A DNA stretch of 64,000 bases. Source: Demequina sp. NBRC 110057 (GTDB lineage: Bacteria > Actinomycetota > Actinomycetes > Actinomycetales > Demequinaceae). The translations under genes were made by a program, and so were the position numbers. The notes below the pieces were generated by a model. That model made no database searches and was not told the DNA's origin. It saw only the letters and a list, made by a program, of their open reading frames with translations. The stretch covers positions 496,001-560,000 of the forward strand of contig NZ_BBRN01000003.1 in the NCBI RefSeq assembly GCF_002090175.1. The letters are read 5' to 3'. This document shows positions 1 through 8,808 of this stretch, piece after piece. How positions within the stretch are numbered: the stretch's first letter is position 1; every line of letters begins with the position of its first letter.

Positions 1-866
1 GAGATGAACTGGGCGCCAAATGAGGCCTGGTACAGCTCCTCGTTCTTCGCGTCGAACTCCTCCTGCGTGCGGGCCTGGCGTCCGAAGACCTTGACGAGCG
101 AGTGGCCGGTGTAGGTCTCCTCGATCTGGCCGTTGAGCTCGCCCGTGTGCTTCCACTGGGCGACGAACTTGGTCTGCGAGCGCTTGGCCACCTGCGTCAC
201 GATGACGAGGGTCAGCGGGATCGAGATGACGGCGATCAAGGCAAGCAGCGGCGAGATCACCACCATCATCACGAGTACGCCGATGACAGTGAGGACCGAC
301 GTGAACAGTTGGCTCAGCGTCTGCTGCAGCGTCTGCGACACGTTGTCGATGTCGTTGGTCACGCGGCTCAGCAGCTCGCCGCGCTGGTGCTTGTCGAAGT
401 AGCTTAGCGGCAGGCGGTGCACCTTGTGCTCGACGCGCTCGCGCAGCCGGTAGACGGTGCGCTGCGTCACCCCGTTGAGGATCCAGCCCTGGATCAGGGA
501 CAGGATCGAGGACGCGACGTAGATCGCGGCGACCCACCACAGGATCACGTGAAGGTGACCGAAGTCGATGCCGGTGCCGCTGATCAGGCCCTCGAAGATG
601 ACGGTCGTGGCGTTGCCCAGGATCTTGGGGCCGATGACCGCGAGCGCCACCGAGGCGGCGCCGAGGAGGATGACGAGTCCCACGAGCGTGCGCTCGGGCC
701 GCAACTGGCCGAACAGGCGCTTCAGCGACGCACCGAAGTTCATCGCCTTCTCGGTGGGCATCCCCGCGCCACCCATGGGGCCGGGGCCGCCGCCGGGGCG
801 CCGGCTGCGCGCCGCCGCCTTGGTGTCGGCGTCCTGGACGGGCTTGGTGTCGGTCTGCTCGGCCAT
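1..866 (-). CDS. ABC exporter half-transporter, N-terminal part (cut by window edge)
   Basis: The first 288 residues of a type I ABC exporter half; the rest, including the nucleotide-binding domain, lies beyond base 1. A Gly/Pro-rich cytoplasmic tail (about residues 1-40) is followed by the membrane domain with helices near 60-82, 105-125, 185-200 and 208-228, and the usual loop segments YFDKHQRGELLSRVTND and QIEETYTGHSLVKVFGR. The start ATG (864-866) overlaps the stop of the upstream exporter gene (TGATG), so the two are translationally coupled. The partner has a degenerate ATPase site, so this subunit should carry the canonical catalytic glutamate. It probably forms the second half of a heterodimeric multidrug or lipid exporter of the LmrCD/BmrCD type. 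Substrate unknown. Confidence 0.9.
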   Translation of the reverse strand, partial: MAEQTDTKPVQDADTKAAARSRRPGGGPGPMGGAGMPTEKAMNFGASLKRLFGQLRPERTLVGLVILLGAASVALAVIGPKILGNATTVIFEGLISGTGIDFGHLHVILWWVAAIYVASSILSLIQGWILNGVTQRTVYRLRERVEHKVHRLPLSYFDKHQRGELLSRVTNDIDNVSQTLQQTLSQLFTSVLTVIGVLVMMVVISPLLALIAVISIPLTLVIVTQVAKRSQTKFVAQWKHTGELNGQIEETYTGHSLVKVFGRQARTQEEFDAKNEELYQASFGAQFI

Positions 867-2653
867 CACGCCTCCTCCGCCCGCAGCTGGGTACTGACGA
901 TCTCTTGGTACGTGGGCGACGTATCGAGGAGCTCGCGGTGCGTGCCCCGGTCCACGATCACGCCGTCCTCGATGACGAGGATCTGGTCAGCGTCCACGAT
1001 GGAGCTGACGCGCTGCGCGACGACGATGACCGTCGCATCGGCCGCACCCTCCTTCAGCGCCGCACGGAGGCGGGCGTCGGTGGCGGTGTCGAGAGCGCTG
1101 AACGAGTCGTCGAACAGCAGGATCTCGGGCTTCCTCACGAGGGCGCGGGCGATGGACAGGCGCTGGCGCTGGCCTCCCGAAACGGTGGTGCCGCCCTGGG
1201 CCATCGGGGTGTCGAGGCCCTCGGGCATGGCCTCGACGAAGTCGGCGCCCTGGGCGACGGTCAGCGCCTCCCAGATCTCCTCGTCGGTCGCGCTCTCGTT
1301 CCCGTAGCGCAGGTTGGAGCCCACGGTGCCGGAGAACAGGTAGGGGCGCTGGGGCACGAGGCCGATGCGCTTCCACAGGTCCTCGAGCCCGGCGTCGCGC
1401 ACGTCGAGGCCGTCGATGCGGACGGTGCCGCTCGTCGCGTCGTACAGGCGGGGCACCAGGCCCACCAGGGTCGACTTGCCCGCACCCGTCGAGCCGATGA
1501 TCGCGGTGGTGGTGCCGGGGCGCGCCGTGAAGCTGATGTTCTTCAGCACCGGCTCCTCGGCGCCCGGGTAGGCGAAGGTGACGTCGTCAAAGACCACGGT
1601 GCCCTTCTCCGTGAAGCCAGCCGAGGCATCGGCCGCCTCCACGACGGTGCTGGAGGTGCCGAGCACCTCGCCGATGCGATCCGCGGACACCGAGGCGCGC
1701 GGCAGCAGGACGAACAGGAAGGTCGCCATCATCACGGACATGAGGATCTGGATGAGGTAGGTCAGGAACGCCGTGAGCGCGCCCACCTCCATCTGGCCGC
1801 TCTCGACGCGGTCGGCGCCGAACCACAGCACCGCGACGGACGAGAGGTTCATGACCAGCATCACGATGGGGAACATCGCGGCCATGAGGCGGCCTGCCTT
1901 GTAGGCCGACTCGGTGACCTTCTCGTTCGCGTCGGCGAAGCGGCCCACCTCCTCGCGCTCGCGCACGAACGCGCGCACCACACGGATGCCCGTGAGCTGC
2001 TCGCGCATGACCCTGTTCACCACGTCGATGCGCTTCTGCATGCGCTGGAAATGCGGCACCATGCGCGAGATGATCGCGATCACGGCGATCAGCAGCAGCG
2101 GGATGGCGATGACGAAGATCCACGACAGCGCCACGTCCTGGTGAAGCGCCATGAACACGCCGCCGATCGCCATGAACGGCGCCGTGACCAGCAGTGTGCA
2201 GGCCATGAGGACAAGCATCTGAACCTGCTGCACGTCATTGGTGGAGCGCGTGATGAGGCTGGGCGCGCCGAACTTCTGAACCTCGTTCTCGCTGAACGAG
2301 CCCACGCGCGTAAAGATGCGTCCGCGCAGGTCGCGGCCCACCGCCATCGCCACCTTGGCGCCGAAGTAGACGGCGACGATGGCGCACACGATCTGCAGCA
2401 GCGACAGGGCAAGCATGATGCCGCCCACCTGCCAGATGTAGGGGATGTCGCCGGTGGCCACGCCGTTGTCGATGATGTCGGCGTTGAGGCTCGGCAGGTA
2501 CAGGTTGCACACCGCCTGAGCGCCCTGGAAGACGATCACTCCGAGGAGGAGCTTCCAATAGGGCTTGACGGACTCAACGAGCAGCGGCCACAGCGCGCCC
2601 TTGGTCTTGTCCTGAGTACGCGCCTCGTCGGTGCGCGTCGCGACGGCCGTCAT
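866..2653 (-). CDS. ABC exporter half-transporter with degenerate ATPase site (BmrC/LmrC-like)
   Basis: 595 residues, full length for a type I exporter half. The membrane domain spans about residues 25-320 with six helices. The ATPase domain has Walker A GSTGAGKS at 387-394, a Q-loop near 435, signature VSGGQ at 491-495 and Walker B ILLFDD at 511-516. The residue after the Walker B aspartate is Asp516, not the catalytic Glu, and the D-loop region reads SFSALD. In heterodimeric exporters this substitution marks the subunit with the non-catalytic site. It is the middle gene of a tetR-ABC-ABC operon, with ATGA overlap to tetR upstream and TGATG overlap to the partner downstream. Efflux of drugs or lipids is an inference from the family. 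Confidence 0.93.
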   Translation of the reverse strand: MTAVATRTDEARTQDKTKGALWPLLVESVKPYWKLLLGVIVFQGAQAVCNLYLPSLNADIIDNGVATGDIPYIWQVGGIMLALSLLQIVCAIVAVYFGAKVAMAVGRDLRGRIFTRVGSFSENEVQKFGAPSLITRSTNDVQQVQMLVLMACTLLVTAPFMAIGGVFMALHQDVALSWIFVIAIPLLLIAVIAIISRMVPHFQRMQKRIDVVNRVMREQLTGIRVVRAFVREREEVGRFADANEKVTESAYKAGRLMAAMFPIVMLVMNLSSVAVLWFGADRVESGQMEVGALTAFLTYLIQILMSVMMATFLFVLLPRASVSADRIGEVLGTSSTVVEAADASAGFTEKGTVVFDDVTFAYPGAEEPVLKNISFTARPGTTTAIIGSTGAGKSTLVGLVPRLYDATSGTVRIDGLDVRDAGLEDLWKRIGLVPQRPYLFSGTVGSNLRYGNESATDEEIWEALTVAQGADFVEAMPEGLDTPMAQGGTTVSGGQRQRLSIARALVRKPEILLFDDSFSALDTATDARLRAALKEGAADATVIVVAQRVSSIVDADQILVIEDGVIVDRGTHRELLDTSPTYQEIVSTQLRAEEA

Positions 2654-3267
2654 GGGGCCTCCTCGGTGAATGGGGGTGATGCGGGGGACAGGGGATGAGG
2701 AACCGCGGCGCGGCCCGGCGGAGCGAGGCCCGCCAGCGCGGTGCGGACGTGACGTACCTGGGCGTGGGGGTCATCGCGGTCGATGAGGACGACTCCCGAG
2801 GCGAGGACCCGCAGATGCTCGGCCGCGGCGCGCGGCTCGACGGCAAGCCTGTCGCGGAAGGGCTCGAGAAGGGCGGCGCTCGCCGCATCAAGCGCCTCGG
2901 AGGGCTGGTGATCGGTCGGATCGGGCCTGAACGAGAGCCGCATGAGCACGGCTCCGATGCGGCGCATCCGTGACACCTGGATCGCCACGATGTGGAGCGC
3001 GGCGTCCTCGACCGTGCGGGGCGAGGCGTCAGCGATGAGGCCCGCCGCCGGCCGGGCGTCGATCACGCGGGCGGCGGCGGCCGCGAGCAACGCATCCTTG
3101 TCCTCGAAGACGCGGAAGATGGTGCCCTCGGCAACGCCTGCGGCCTCCGCGATCTGGCGGGTGGTGACGTCGGCGCCCACATCGAGCAAGAGCGGCGTGA
3201 CCGCATCGAGGATCGACTCGCGCCGCTCCTCGGGGGAGAGCCGGGCCGCCCGGGTGGAAGTTGCCAT
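2650..3267 (-). CDS. TetR/AcrR family repressor of the ABC exporter operon
   Basis: 205 residues from the ATG at 3265-3267. An in-frame start further upstream lies inside the operator palindrome and is less likely. The N-terminal helix-turn-helix (about residues 15-55) includes TTRQIAEAAGVAEGTIFRVF, typical of TetR; the C-terminal part is the variable ligand and dimerisation domain. The gene overlaps the exporter start by 4 bases (ATGA) and has a perfect 8-2-8 inverted repeat 14 bases before its start. This points to an autoregulated local repressor relieved by an exporter substrate. Confidence 0.92.
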   Translation of the reverse strand: MATSTRAARLSPEERRESILDAVTPLLLDVGADVTTRQIAEAAGVAEGTIFRVFEDKDALLAAAAARVIDARPAAGLIADASPRTVEDAALHIVAIQVSRMRRIGAVLMRLSFRPDPTDHQPSEALDAASAALLEPFRDRLAVEPRAAAEHLRVLASGVVLIDRDDPHAQVRHVRTALAGLAPPGRAAVPHPLSPASPPFTEEAP

Positions 3268-3280
3268 GCGCTCGAGAGTA

Positions 3281-3298
3281 AGTGAGTGAGCACTCACT
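3281..3298. promoter_or_regulatory. TetR operator palindrome
   Basis: AGTGAGTG-AG-CACTCACT is a perfect 8-bp inverted repeat with a 2-base centre, just upstream of the tetR start. Its size and position are those of an autoregulatory TetR operator. The stop codon of the neighbouring acetyltransferase gene (3294-3296) lies inside it. Confidence 0.8.
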
Positions 3299-3884
3299 CC
3301 GCAACTTGAAGGCGGCGGACGAACAGTTCCGCGGAGTGCCCAGGGAGGTTCGCGAACCCGACGCGCGGGTAGAACCGCCGCGCCCCGTCGTTACGCGGAT
3401 CGATATCGAGGTGGACGCCAGCGACGCCCTGAGAGGCCAGGAGGGCGCACGCCGCCTCGATGAGGGCGCGGCCCGCTCCCCTGCCCTGGGCCTGAGGAAG
3501 CAGGTCGATGTGAAGATGCGCGGGATAGTCCGCGACCACGTCGACGAGGAGGCGCTCCGGGTCCGCGGCGCCGCGGAGAACGCTCTCGTCTGCCTCGACG
3601 CGCAGCGGGTGGCGATCAGCCACGGAGGGCCACCACGTGTCGCTGAACCACGCCTGGAAGGCGCGAGTATCCGCGGTGCCGATGACGTAGCCGACAGGTC
3701 CGTCCCCCTCGTCCCACGCCAGCGCGAAGGTCGCCGGCCCGTGGAGGTACGGCGTCGCGTAGACGTCGGCAAGCAACGCGTCGTCGCCATGCCTGCCCGT
3801 GTCGTCGCCCCCTGCGTCCCCGGTGAGGAGGCAGATCCGCGCGATCGCGTCATGGTCGGCGGGCGTGGCTGGCCGGATGGTCAT
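3294..3884 (-). CDS. GNAT family N-acetyltransferase
   Basis: 196 residues from ATG 3882-3884, the start that gives the usual GNAT opening MTIRPATPADHDAI. The acetyl-CoA binding segment QAQGRGAGRALI lies near residue 135, followed by the GV.. and the ..NDGARRFYPRVGF C-terminal strand/helix pattern. A -10-like TAGGCT lies 7 bases before the ATG, so the mRNA may be leaderless with its own promoter even though the ThuA gene lies 43 bases upstream in the same direction. The target amine is unknown. The reading frame ends within the tetR operator, so transcription through this gene would run into the exporter operon. Confidence 0.88.
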   Translation of the reverse strand: MTIRPATPADHDAIARICLLTGDAGGDDTGRHGDDALLADVYATPYLHGPATFALAWDEGDGPVGYVIGTADTRAFQAWFSDTWWPSVADRHPLRVEADESVLRGAADPERLLVDVVADYPAHLHIDLLPQAQGRGAGRALIEAACALLASQGVAGVHLDIDPRNDGARRFYPRVGFANLPGHSAELFVRRLQVAE

Positions 3885-3927
3885 GACGGAGAGCCTACGC
3901 AGGGTGCGCGCAGGCACGCTGATCCGA

Positions 3928-4617
3928 TCAGCGCGCTGCCCAGGCCATCCCTCGCTCGATGAGCGTCGTCGTCTGAGGCAGGCGAAGAACATCAAGAGTG
4001 TGGCCGAGGGTGGTGGCGAAGATCCGCCCCTGACCCCACTGCCGCGTCCAGGCGACAGGCATGGTGACGGTGCGCGCCCACTCGTCCCCGCGGCCCGGGA
4101 TCAGCTCGCAGTCCGCGAGCACGTCGTTCAGTCCGTCGTCGAGCACCCAGTACTGCTCGGTGTGGACCTCAAAGTCCGTCAAGCCTTGGGTGATGGGATG
4201 GCTCGCAGCGGCATCGGTGAATCGCACCGTGTAGCGTCGGTAAGCCTCGACGTCGCCGCGCCCGCGGTCCTCAGGCGCGTGAGGGTGCGCGGCGAACTGG
4301 GCGCCCGTGAGCTGCAGGAAGTCCGTGGCGCTGCGGAAGGAATCGATGATCCCGCCGTGCCATCCCGCGAATCCGGCCCCGGCGGCCACGGCCGCGCGCA
4401 GGCCCGCCACCTCGTCGACCGTCGCGCTTCCCATCGTGACCGACTGGACGATGAGGTCGTACCGAGCCATCGCATGCGCATCGGCGTAGACCTCGGGCGT
4501 GTCCTCGATGTCGACGACGAAGCCCTGCCCCTCCAGCCAGGGGACGAACAAGTCGGTGGAACCCACCGGGTCGTGGCCGGGCCACCCTCCGCGAACAATC
4601 AAGCACTGCCTGGTCAT
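3928..4617 (-). CDS. ThuA-like (trehalose utilisation) domain protein
   Basis: 229 residues with the ThuA/class I glutamine-amidotransferase-like fold: N-terminal strand CLIVRGGWPGHDP, a middle GAGFAGWHGGIIDSF segment carrying the family's conserved W-H-G-G, and a C-terminal RIFATTLGHTLDVL. Family members are found near sugar and trehalose genes, but their reaction is not settled. A purine-rich ribosome site (GAGGGGAG) precedes the ATG and a TAGGAT -10-like box lies at 4648-4653. It probably forms a short transcription unit with the downstream acetyltransferase. Confidence 0.85.
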   Translation of the reverse strand: MTRQCLIVRGGWPGHDPVGSTDLFVPWLEGQGFVVDIEDTPEVYADAHAMARYDLIVQSVTMGSATVDEVAGLRAAVAAGAGFAGWHGGIIDSFRSATDFLQLTGAQFAAHPHAPEDRGRGDVEAYRRYTVRFTDAAASHPITQGLTDFEVHTEQYWVLDDGLNDVLADCELIPGRGDEWARTVTMPVAWTRQWGQGRIFATTLGHTLDVLRLPQTTTLIERGMAWAAR

Positions 4618-4685
4618 GCGTCTCCCCTCGCTCCCTTGCGTGCCGCCATCCTAGGACGGGGCATGCGGGTGGGCCAGGATGCGCC

Positions 4686-5612
4686 CTACAGACGGTGGGC
4701 CGTGGCTCCTGGTACGCGCTCGACGGTGTGAACGGCACGCCAGTTCTCGCCGCCGATGCCGCGCGCCCACTGGGGCATGCCGGAGGCGAGGCCGTGAGAC
4801 GCGAGGTCGGAGCCGAGCACCAAGACAGAGGGCCCGGCCCCCGAGACGACGGCGGCCAGGCCCTGTGCGCGAAGATGCGTCAGCATCGCCATGGCGGCGG
4901 GCATGACCTCGGCGCGGTAGGTCTGGTGGAGGCGGTCCTCGGTGCCCTCGAAGAGCAGCTCCGGCTGGCCGCCGAGCGCCGCGACAAGGAGCGCGGCTCG
5001 GCCGAGATTGAAGGCGGCGTCGCGGTGCGGCACCATCGCGGGAAGGACGGAGCGCGCCTGTTCGGTGGGGAGCACCGAGCCGGGGATCAGCACAGCGGCC
5101 TCGATTCCCTCCGCCATCGGCAGGGTCGCGGCCTTGGCGCCGGACTCCCCCATCCACGCGACGGTCGCGCCGCCGTAGATGGCGGGAGCCGCGTTGTCGG
5201 GGTGCCCCTCGAACTGGGTAGCGATCTCGAGCGCCACCTCGGCGGACAACGCCTCGGGTTCGGCGATCAGCCCGCGCGCGGCGGAGATACCCGCCACCAC
5301 GGCGGCGGCGGACGATCCCAGGCCCCGCCCGTGCGGGATACGGTTCACGGCGCGGATCGCGAGCCCCGTCTGGGACGCGTTCACGTGGTCGAGCGCCGCG
5401 CGCAGGGCACGCACGACGAGGTGAGATTCGTCGCGAGGAAGCGTCTCCGCCCCCTCACCCTCGATCTCGAGCTCGATCTGCGACGACGCGACGGCCCGCA
5501 CCTCGATCTCGTCCGCCAGGCCCAGCGCGAGGCCCAGCGAGTCGAATCCCGACCCGAGGTTTCCCGCGGTGGCCGGGACGGTCACCACCACATGATCGGC
5601 GCCCAGACGCAT
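4686..5612 (-). CDS. thrB: Homoserine kinase
   Basis: 308 residues of the GHMP kinase family, phosphorylating L-homoserine for threonine synthesis in the cytoplasm. Family motifs are visible in order: VPATAGNLGSGFDSLGLAL near residue 10, the ATP-binding loop PHGRGLGSSAAAVVAG near 90-105, and VVSGAGPSVLVLG near 255-265. The ATG at 5610-5612 is 2 bases after the thrC stop. It is the last gene of hom-thrC-thrB. A rho gene often follows in other actinobacteria, but here the next gene is thuA. Confidence 0.97.
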   Translation of the reverse strand: MRLGADHVVVTVPATAGNLGSGFDSLGLALGLADEIEVRAVASSQIELEIEGEGAETLPRDESHLVVRALRAALDHVNASQTGLAIRAVNRIPHGRGLGSSAAAVVAGISAARGLIAEPEALSAEVALEIATQFEGHPDNAAPAIYGGATVAWMGESGAKAATLPMAEGIEAAVLIPGSVLPTEQARSVLPAMVPHRDAAFNLGRAALLVAALGGQPELLFEGTEDRLHQTYRAEVMPAAMAMLTHLRAQGLAAVVSGAGPSVLVLGSDLASHGLASGMPQWARGIGGENWRAVHTVERVPGATAHRL

Positions 5613-5614
5613 GG

Positions 5615-6673
5615 TTACAGCCCCAGGACCTGCGCCGCTGCGGCGACGTCGACGGGGATGACGGTCGGGTCGACCTCGCGGCCCTCGAGCGCGGTCGCGG
5701 TGTCCTTCAGACCGTTACCCGTCACCGTGCAGGTGATGGTGGCACCCTTCGGCACCTCCCCGAGCGCGGCGGCCGCCAGGAGTCCGGCGATCGGCGCGGC
5801 GGAGGCGGGCTCCACGAAGACGCCGACGTCGGCGGCAAGGCGTGCCTGGGCGTTGAGGATCTGCGTGTCGGAGACGGCGCGGATCCACCCGCCCGACTCG
5901 TCGCGCGCGGCGACCGCGAGGTCCCACGAGGCCGGCTTGCCGATGCGGATCGCGGTGGCCACCGTCTCGGGGTCCTTGATGGGGTGTCCGGCGACGAACG
6001 GCGCGGCGCCGGCGGCCTGCACTCCCCAGATCTTTGGGCGCTTGGTGGCGCGGCCGGCATCGGCAAACTCGGTGAAGCCCATCCAGTACGCGGAGATGTT
6101 GCCGGCGTTTCCCACGGGCAGCATGTGGATGTCGGGGGCGTCGCCCAGCTGGTCGATGATCTCGAACGCCGCGGTCTTCTGTCCCTGCAGACGGTACGGG
6201 TTGACCGAGTTCACGAGCGCGACAGGGTACTCCTCGGACAGGGAGCGGACGATGTCGAGGCACTCGTCGAAGTTGCCGTCCACCTGGACCAGTTTGGCGC
6301 CGTGGACGATGGCCTGGGCCATCTTGCCGGCCGCGATCTTGCCCTGCGGGATCATCACCACACAGTTGAGCCCGGCGTGGGCGGCGTAAGCGGCGGCCGA
6401 TGCCGACGTGTTGCCGGTCGAGGCGCACACGACAGTGTGGTCGCCGTCCTTCACCACCTGGGTCATGGCGCTCGTCATGCCGCGGTCCTTGAAGGACCCG
6501 GTCGGGTTCATGCCCTCGACCTTGACGAAGACCTCGGCCCCCACCTCCGCGGAGATGGAGGGCGCGTGGACCAGCGGCGTGCCGCCCTCGCCCAGCGAGA
6601 TGAGCCGGTCGCTCTCGTCGAACGGCATGTGCTCCAGGTATTCGCGGATGGCTCCGCGCCACACGTGTGCCAC
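5615..6673 (-). CDS. thrC: Threonine synthase
   Basis: 352 residues, a PLP enzyme converting O-phosphohomoserine to threonine. The Schiff-base lysine is Lys62 in NPTGSFKDRGM; the phosphate-binding segment is ASTGNTSASAAAYA near 84-97, and a Gly-rich cofactor loop LPVGNAGNISAYW follows near 180. The length fits the short bacterial/archaeal class. The start codon is GTG (6671-6673), directly abutting the hom stop codon with no spacer, so translation is likely coupled. Confidence 0.97.
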   Translation of the reverse strand: MAHVWRGAIREYLEHMPFDESDRLISLGEGGTPLVHAPSISAEVGAEVFVKVEGMNPTGSFKDRGMTSAMTQVVKDGDHTVVCASTGNTSASAAAYAAHAGLNCVVMIPQGKIAAGKMAQAIVHGAKLVQVDGNFDECLDIVRSLSEEYPVALVNSVNPYRLQGQKTAAFEIIDQLGDAPDIHMLPVGNAGNISAYWMGFTEFADAGRATKRPKIWGVQAAGAAPFVAGHPIKDPETVATAIRIGKPASWDLAVAARDESGGWIRAVSDTQILNAQARLAADVGVFVEPASAAPIAGLLAAAALGEVPKGATITCTVTGNGLKDTATALEGREVDPTVIPVDVAAAAQVLGL

Positions 6674-7960
6674 TTACTCTCCCTCGATCCTCAGGACGGA
6701 CCAAACATCATTGACGGAATCGGACGCGCGCAGGTCCTCGACGGTCGCGGCGAGCGCGGCCTCGGATGCGCGGTGCGAGGACAGGATGAGGCCGGCGTGG
6801 CCCTTGCCCGCCATCTGGCGCACGGACTCGATGCCCACGCCGTGGTTGGCGAACATCTGCGCGACCGCGGACAGCACGCCCGGGCGGTCCTGCACGCTCA
6901 TGCGCACGGCGTAACGGGTCTGCGCGGCGTCCATCGGCAGCACATCGTGGCGCGCGTAGTTCGACTCGCGCGGGCCGCGGCCGCCTCCTGCGACGTGGCG
7001 CGCGACGGACACGACGTCTCCCAGGACGGCCGATGCCGTGGGGGCGCCGCCGGCGCCCTGCCCGTAGAACATGAGCTCGCCCGCGGCCTCGGCCTCGACG
7101 AAGACGGCGTTGAACGCGCCGCGCACGCCCGCGAGCGGGTGGGACGACGGCAGCAGCGTGGGGTGAACGCGGACACTCACGCCGTCCTCGGCGCGCTCCG
7201 CGATGGCGAGCAGCTTGATGACCCTGTCGGTCTCCTTGGCCGCGGCGATGTCGTCCGCCGAGACCTCGGTAATTCCCTCGCAGTACACGTCGTCGAGGTG
7301 CACGCGCTGGTGGAACGCGAGCGAGGCGAGGATCGCGGCCTTCGCTGCGGCGTCGTGGCCGCCCACGTCGGCGGTCGGGTCCGCCTCCGCGTAGCCGAGG
7401 CGCTGCGCCTCCGCGACCACGTCGGCGTAGTCGAGGCCCTTCGTCGTCATCTCGTCGAGCACGTAGTTGGTGGTGCCGTTCACGATGCCGAGGATGCGGG
7501 TGACGTGGTCCCCCGCGAGCGACTCGCGCACCGGACGCACCAGCGGGATCGCACCGGCGACGGCGGCCTCAAAGTACAGGTCGGCGCCGGCCTCGTCGGC
7601 CGCCTCGTACAGCTCGGCTCCGCGGGTGGCGAGCAGCGCCTTGTTGGCCGTCACGACACCGGTGCCGGCCGCGAGCGCGCGCAGGATCAGCGTGCGCGCG
7701 GGCTCGTCACCACCCATGACCTCGACCACCACATCGGCCGCATCCACGAGGGTCTCGGCGTCCGACGTGAGGAGGTCGACTGGCACCACGTCGTCGCGCG
7801 GCACGGACGTGTCGCGGACGTAGATGCCCGCAATGTCGACGGGCGCGCCGACGCGCGCGGAGAGGTCATCGCGCTGCTCGGTGAGGAGTCGCACCACCTG
7901 GGTGCCGACGGTCCCGCATCCGAGGATGGCGATCTTGACGGGGGCTACGGCGGTGGACAC
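6674..7960 (-). CDS. hom: Homoserine dehydrogenase (ACT-domain, feedback type)
   Basis: 428 residues from the GTG at 7958-7960, chosen because it begins just before the Rossmann segment VKIAILGCGTVGTQVV and has a TAGAGT -10 box exactly 7 bases upstream (leaderless). It reduces aspartate semialdehyde to homoserine. Conserved segments: VVTANKALLATRG, GIVNGTTNYVLDEM and the catalytic region YAEADPTADVGGHDAAAK. The C-terminal ACT domain (DRPGVLSAVAQMFANHGV, about 350-428) is the usual site of threonine feedback inhibition. First gene of hom-thrC-thrB. Confidence 0.97.
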   Translation of the reverse strand: MSTAVAPVKIAILGCGTVGTQVVRLLTEQRDDLSARVGAPVDIAGIYVRDTSVPRDDVVPVDLLTSDAETLVDAADVVVEVMGGDEPARTLILRALAAGTGVVTANKALLATRGAELYEAADEAGADLYFEAAVAGAIPLVRPVRESLAGDHVTRILGIVNGTTNYVLDEMTTKGLDYADVVAEAQRLGYAEADPTADVGGHDAAAKAAILASLAFHQRVHLDDVYCEGITEVSADDIAAAKETDRVIKLLAIAERAEDGVSVRVHPTLLPSSHPLAGVRGAFNAVFVEAEAAGELMFYGQGAGGAPTASAVLGDVVSVARHVAGGGRGPRESNYARHDVLPMDAAQTRYAVRMSVQDRPGVLSAVAQMFANHGVGIESVRQMAGKGHAGLILSSHRASEAALAATVEDLRASDSVNDVWSVLRIEGE

Positions 7961-8005
7961 GGCGCCCACTCTATCGGGTAGGCATCGTCCCTTAGGGTCG
8001 GCTCC

Positions 8006-8560
8006 ATGACTCGACCCGCCCGCGTGACCATGGTCTGCACCGGCAACATCTGCCGCTCCCCCGCGATGCACTACCTCGCTCGCCGCGAGTGGGGCGACGC
8101 CGCCGAGGTCACGAGTGCCGGGATCTACGCGGAGATCGGGCTCGACGTGCCGCAGCCGATGCGCCGCGCGGCCGCACGACACGACCTCGCCATTCCCCGG
8201 CATCGGCCCACCCAGTTGGACAAGCGGATCCTCAGCCAGGCCGACCTGGTGCTGGTCGCCACGCAACAGCACGCCCGCTGGATCGAGGCGGAGTGGGGCG
8301 GAACCGCGCCGCACGTCTTCGGCATCAAGGAGGCGGCGGAGCTCGCGACGAGGGCCGCGCGCCCCGCAGGCGACACCTCCGCAGAACGCCTCGCGAATGC
8401 CGCCGTCGCGCTGGACGCGGCTCGCGCCGCCGATCCGGCGCCGCTGCGCAGCCTCGACGACCCGTGGTCGCTCGACCAGGCCACGTACAACAGGGTGATG
8501 GACGAGATCGCCGACGACCTCGAGGTGCTCACCTCGTGGGCGGGCCTCCGGCGCACCTAG
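8006..8560 (+). CDS. Low-molecular-weight protein tyrosine phosphatase family protein
   Basis: 184 residues. The phosphate-binding loop VCTGNICRSP gives Cys11 and Arg17 in the C-x5-R-S arrangement, and SLDDPW near residue 150 is a candidate general-acid segment. This is longer than classical LMW-PTPs (about 155 residues), with inserted Ala/Arg-rich sequence before the C-terminal acid. A TAGGGT box at 7993-7998 lies 7 bases before the ATG, indicating a leaderless transcript, divergent from the equally leaderless hom. Its stop shares the CTAG tetranucleotide with the convergent small gene. The substrate may be a phosphoprotein of envelope or polysaccharide control, but nothing here decides that. 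Confidence 0.9.
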   Translation: MTRPARVTMVCTGNICRSPAMHYLARREWGDAAEVTSAGIYAEIGLDVPQPMRRAAARHDLAIPRHRPTQLDKRILSQADLVLVATQQHARWIEAEWGGTAPHVFGIKEAAELATRAARPAGDTSAERLANAAVALDAARAADPAPLRSLDDPWSLDQATYNRVMDEIADDLEVLTSWAGLRRT

Positions 8561-8742
8561 AGAGAGGGCCCGTTGCCGCTCATCCCGGGCGGGAAGGTGT
8601 GGCTCATGGGCAATCGGGAGATCTTCTCCACTGCGCCCTCGTCCTCGCTGGCCTCGTCGCCGTGCGCCTCGGGATCGGGAAGGGTGAAGGTGGCCGCGAT
8701 GGACTCCAGGTCCTCGCGGTCGGCGTCGTCGTCGTCTTGCAT
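8557..8742 (-). CDS. Small acidic protein, unknown function
   Basis: 61 residues from ATG 8740-8742, preceded by a strong purine tract (AGGGGGA). The N-terminal half is very acidic (MQDDDDADREDLESIA); the C-terminal half is neutral with SHTFPPGMSGNGPSL. No domain is recognised and no membrane segment is seen. Its stop overlaps the phosphatase stop tail-to-tail. Codon use matches its neighbours, so it is probably a real gene. Confidence 0.6.
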   Translation of the reverse strand: MQDDDDADREDLESIAATFTLPDPEAHGDEASEDEGAVEKISRLPMSHTFPPGMSGNGPSL

Positions 8743-8808
8743 GGTGTCCCCCTGACTGCCATGCGGGCCTCGTCGCCCGCGGGACCATCGTGCCCCAAAC
8801 ATGCCAGC

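Noticed and set aside
905-2698. Long open frame on the plus strand opposite the ABC exporter (about 600 codons), and similar long antisense frames opposite thr, argS, PL11, ECF and HAD genes
   Set aside because: They arise because G/C-biased third positions remove stop codons from the opposite frames; the translations are Arg/His/Gly-rich with no domains, and the sense genes are clearly real.
3268-3297. Longer N-terminus for the TetR regulator
   Set aside because: It would put the start codon inside the operator palindrome; ATG at 3267 gives the usual TetR N-terminus.
7961-8005. Threonine attenuator or leader peptide before hom
   Set aside because: The gap to the divergent gene is only 45 bases and the promoter looks leaderless, leaving no room.
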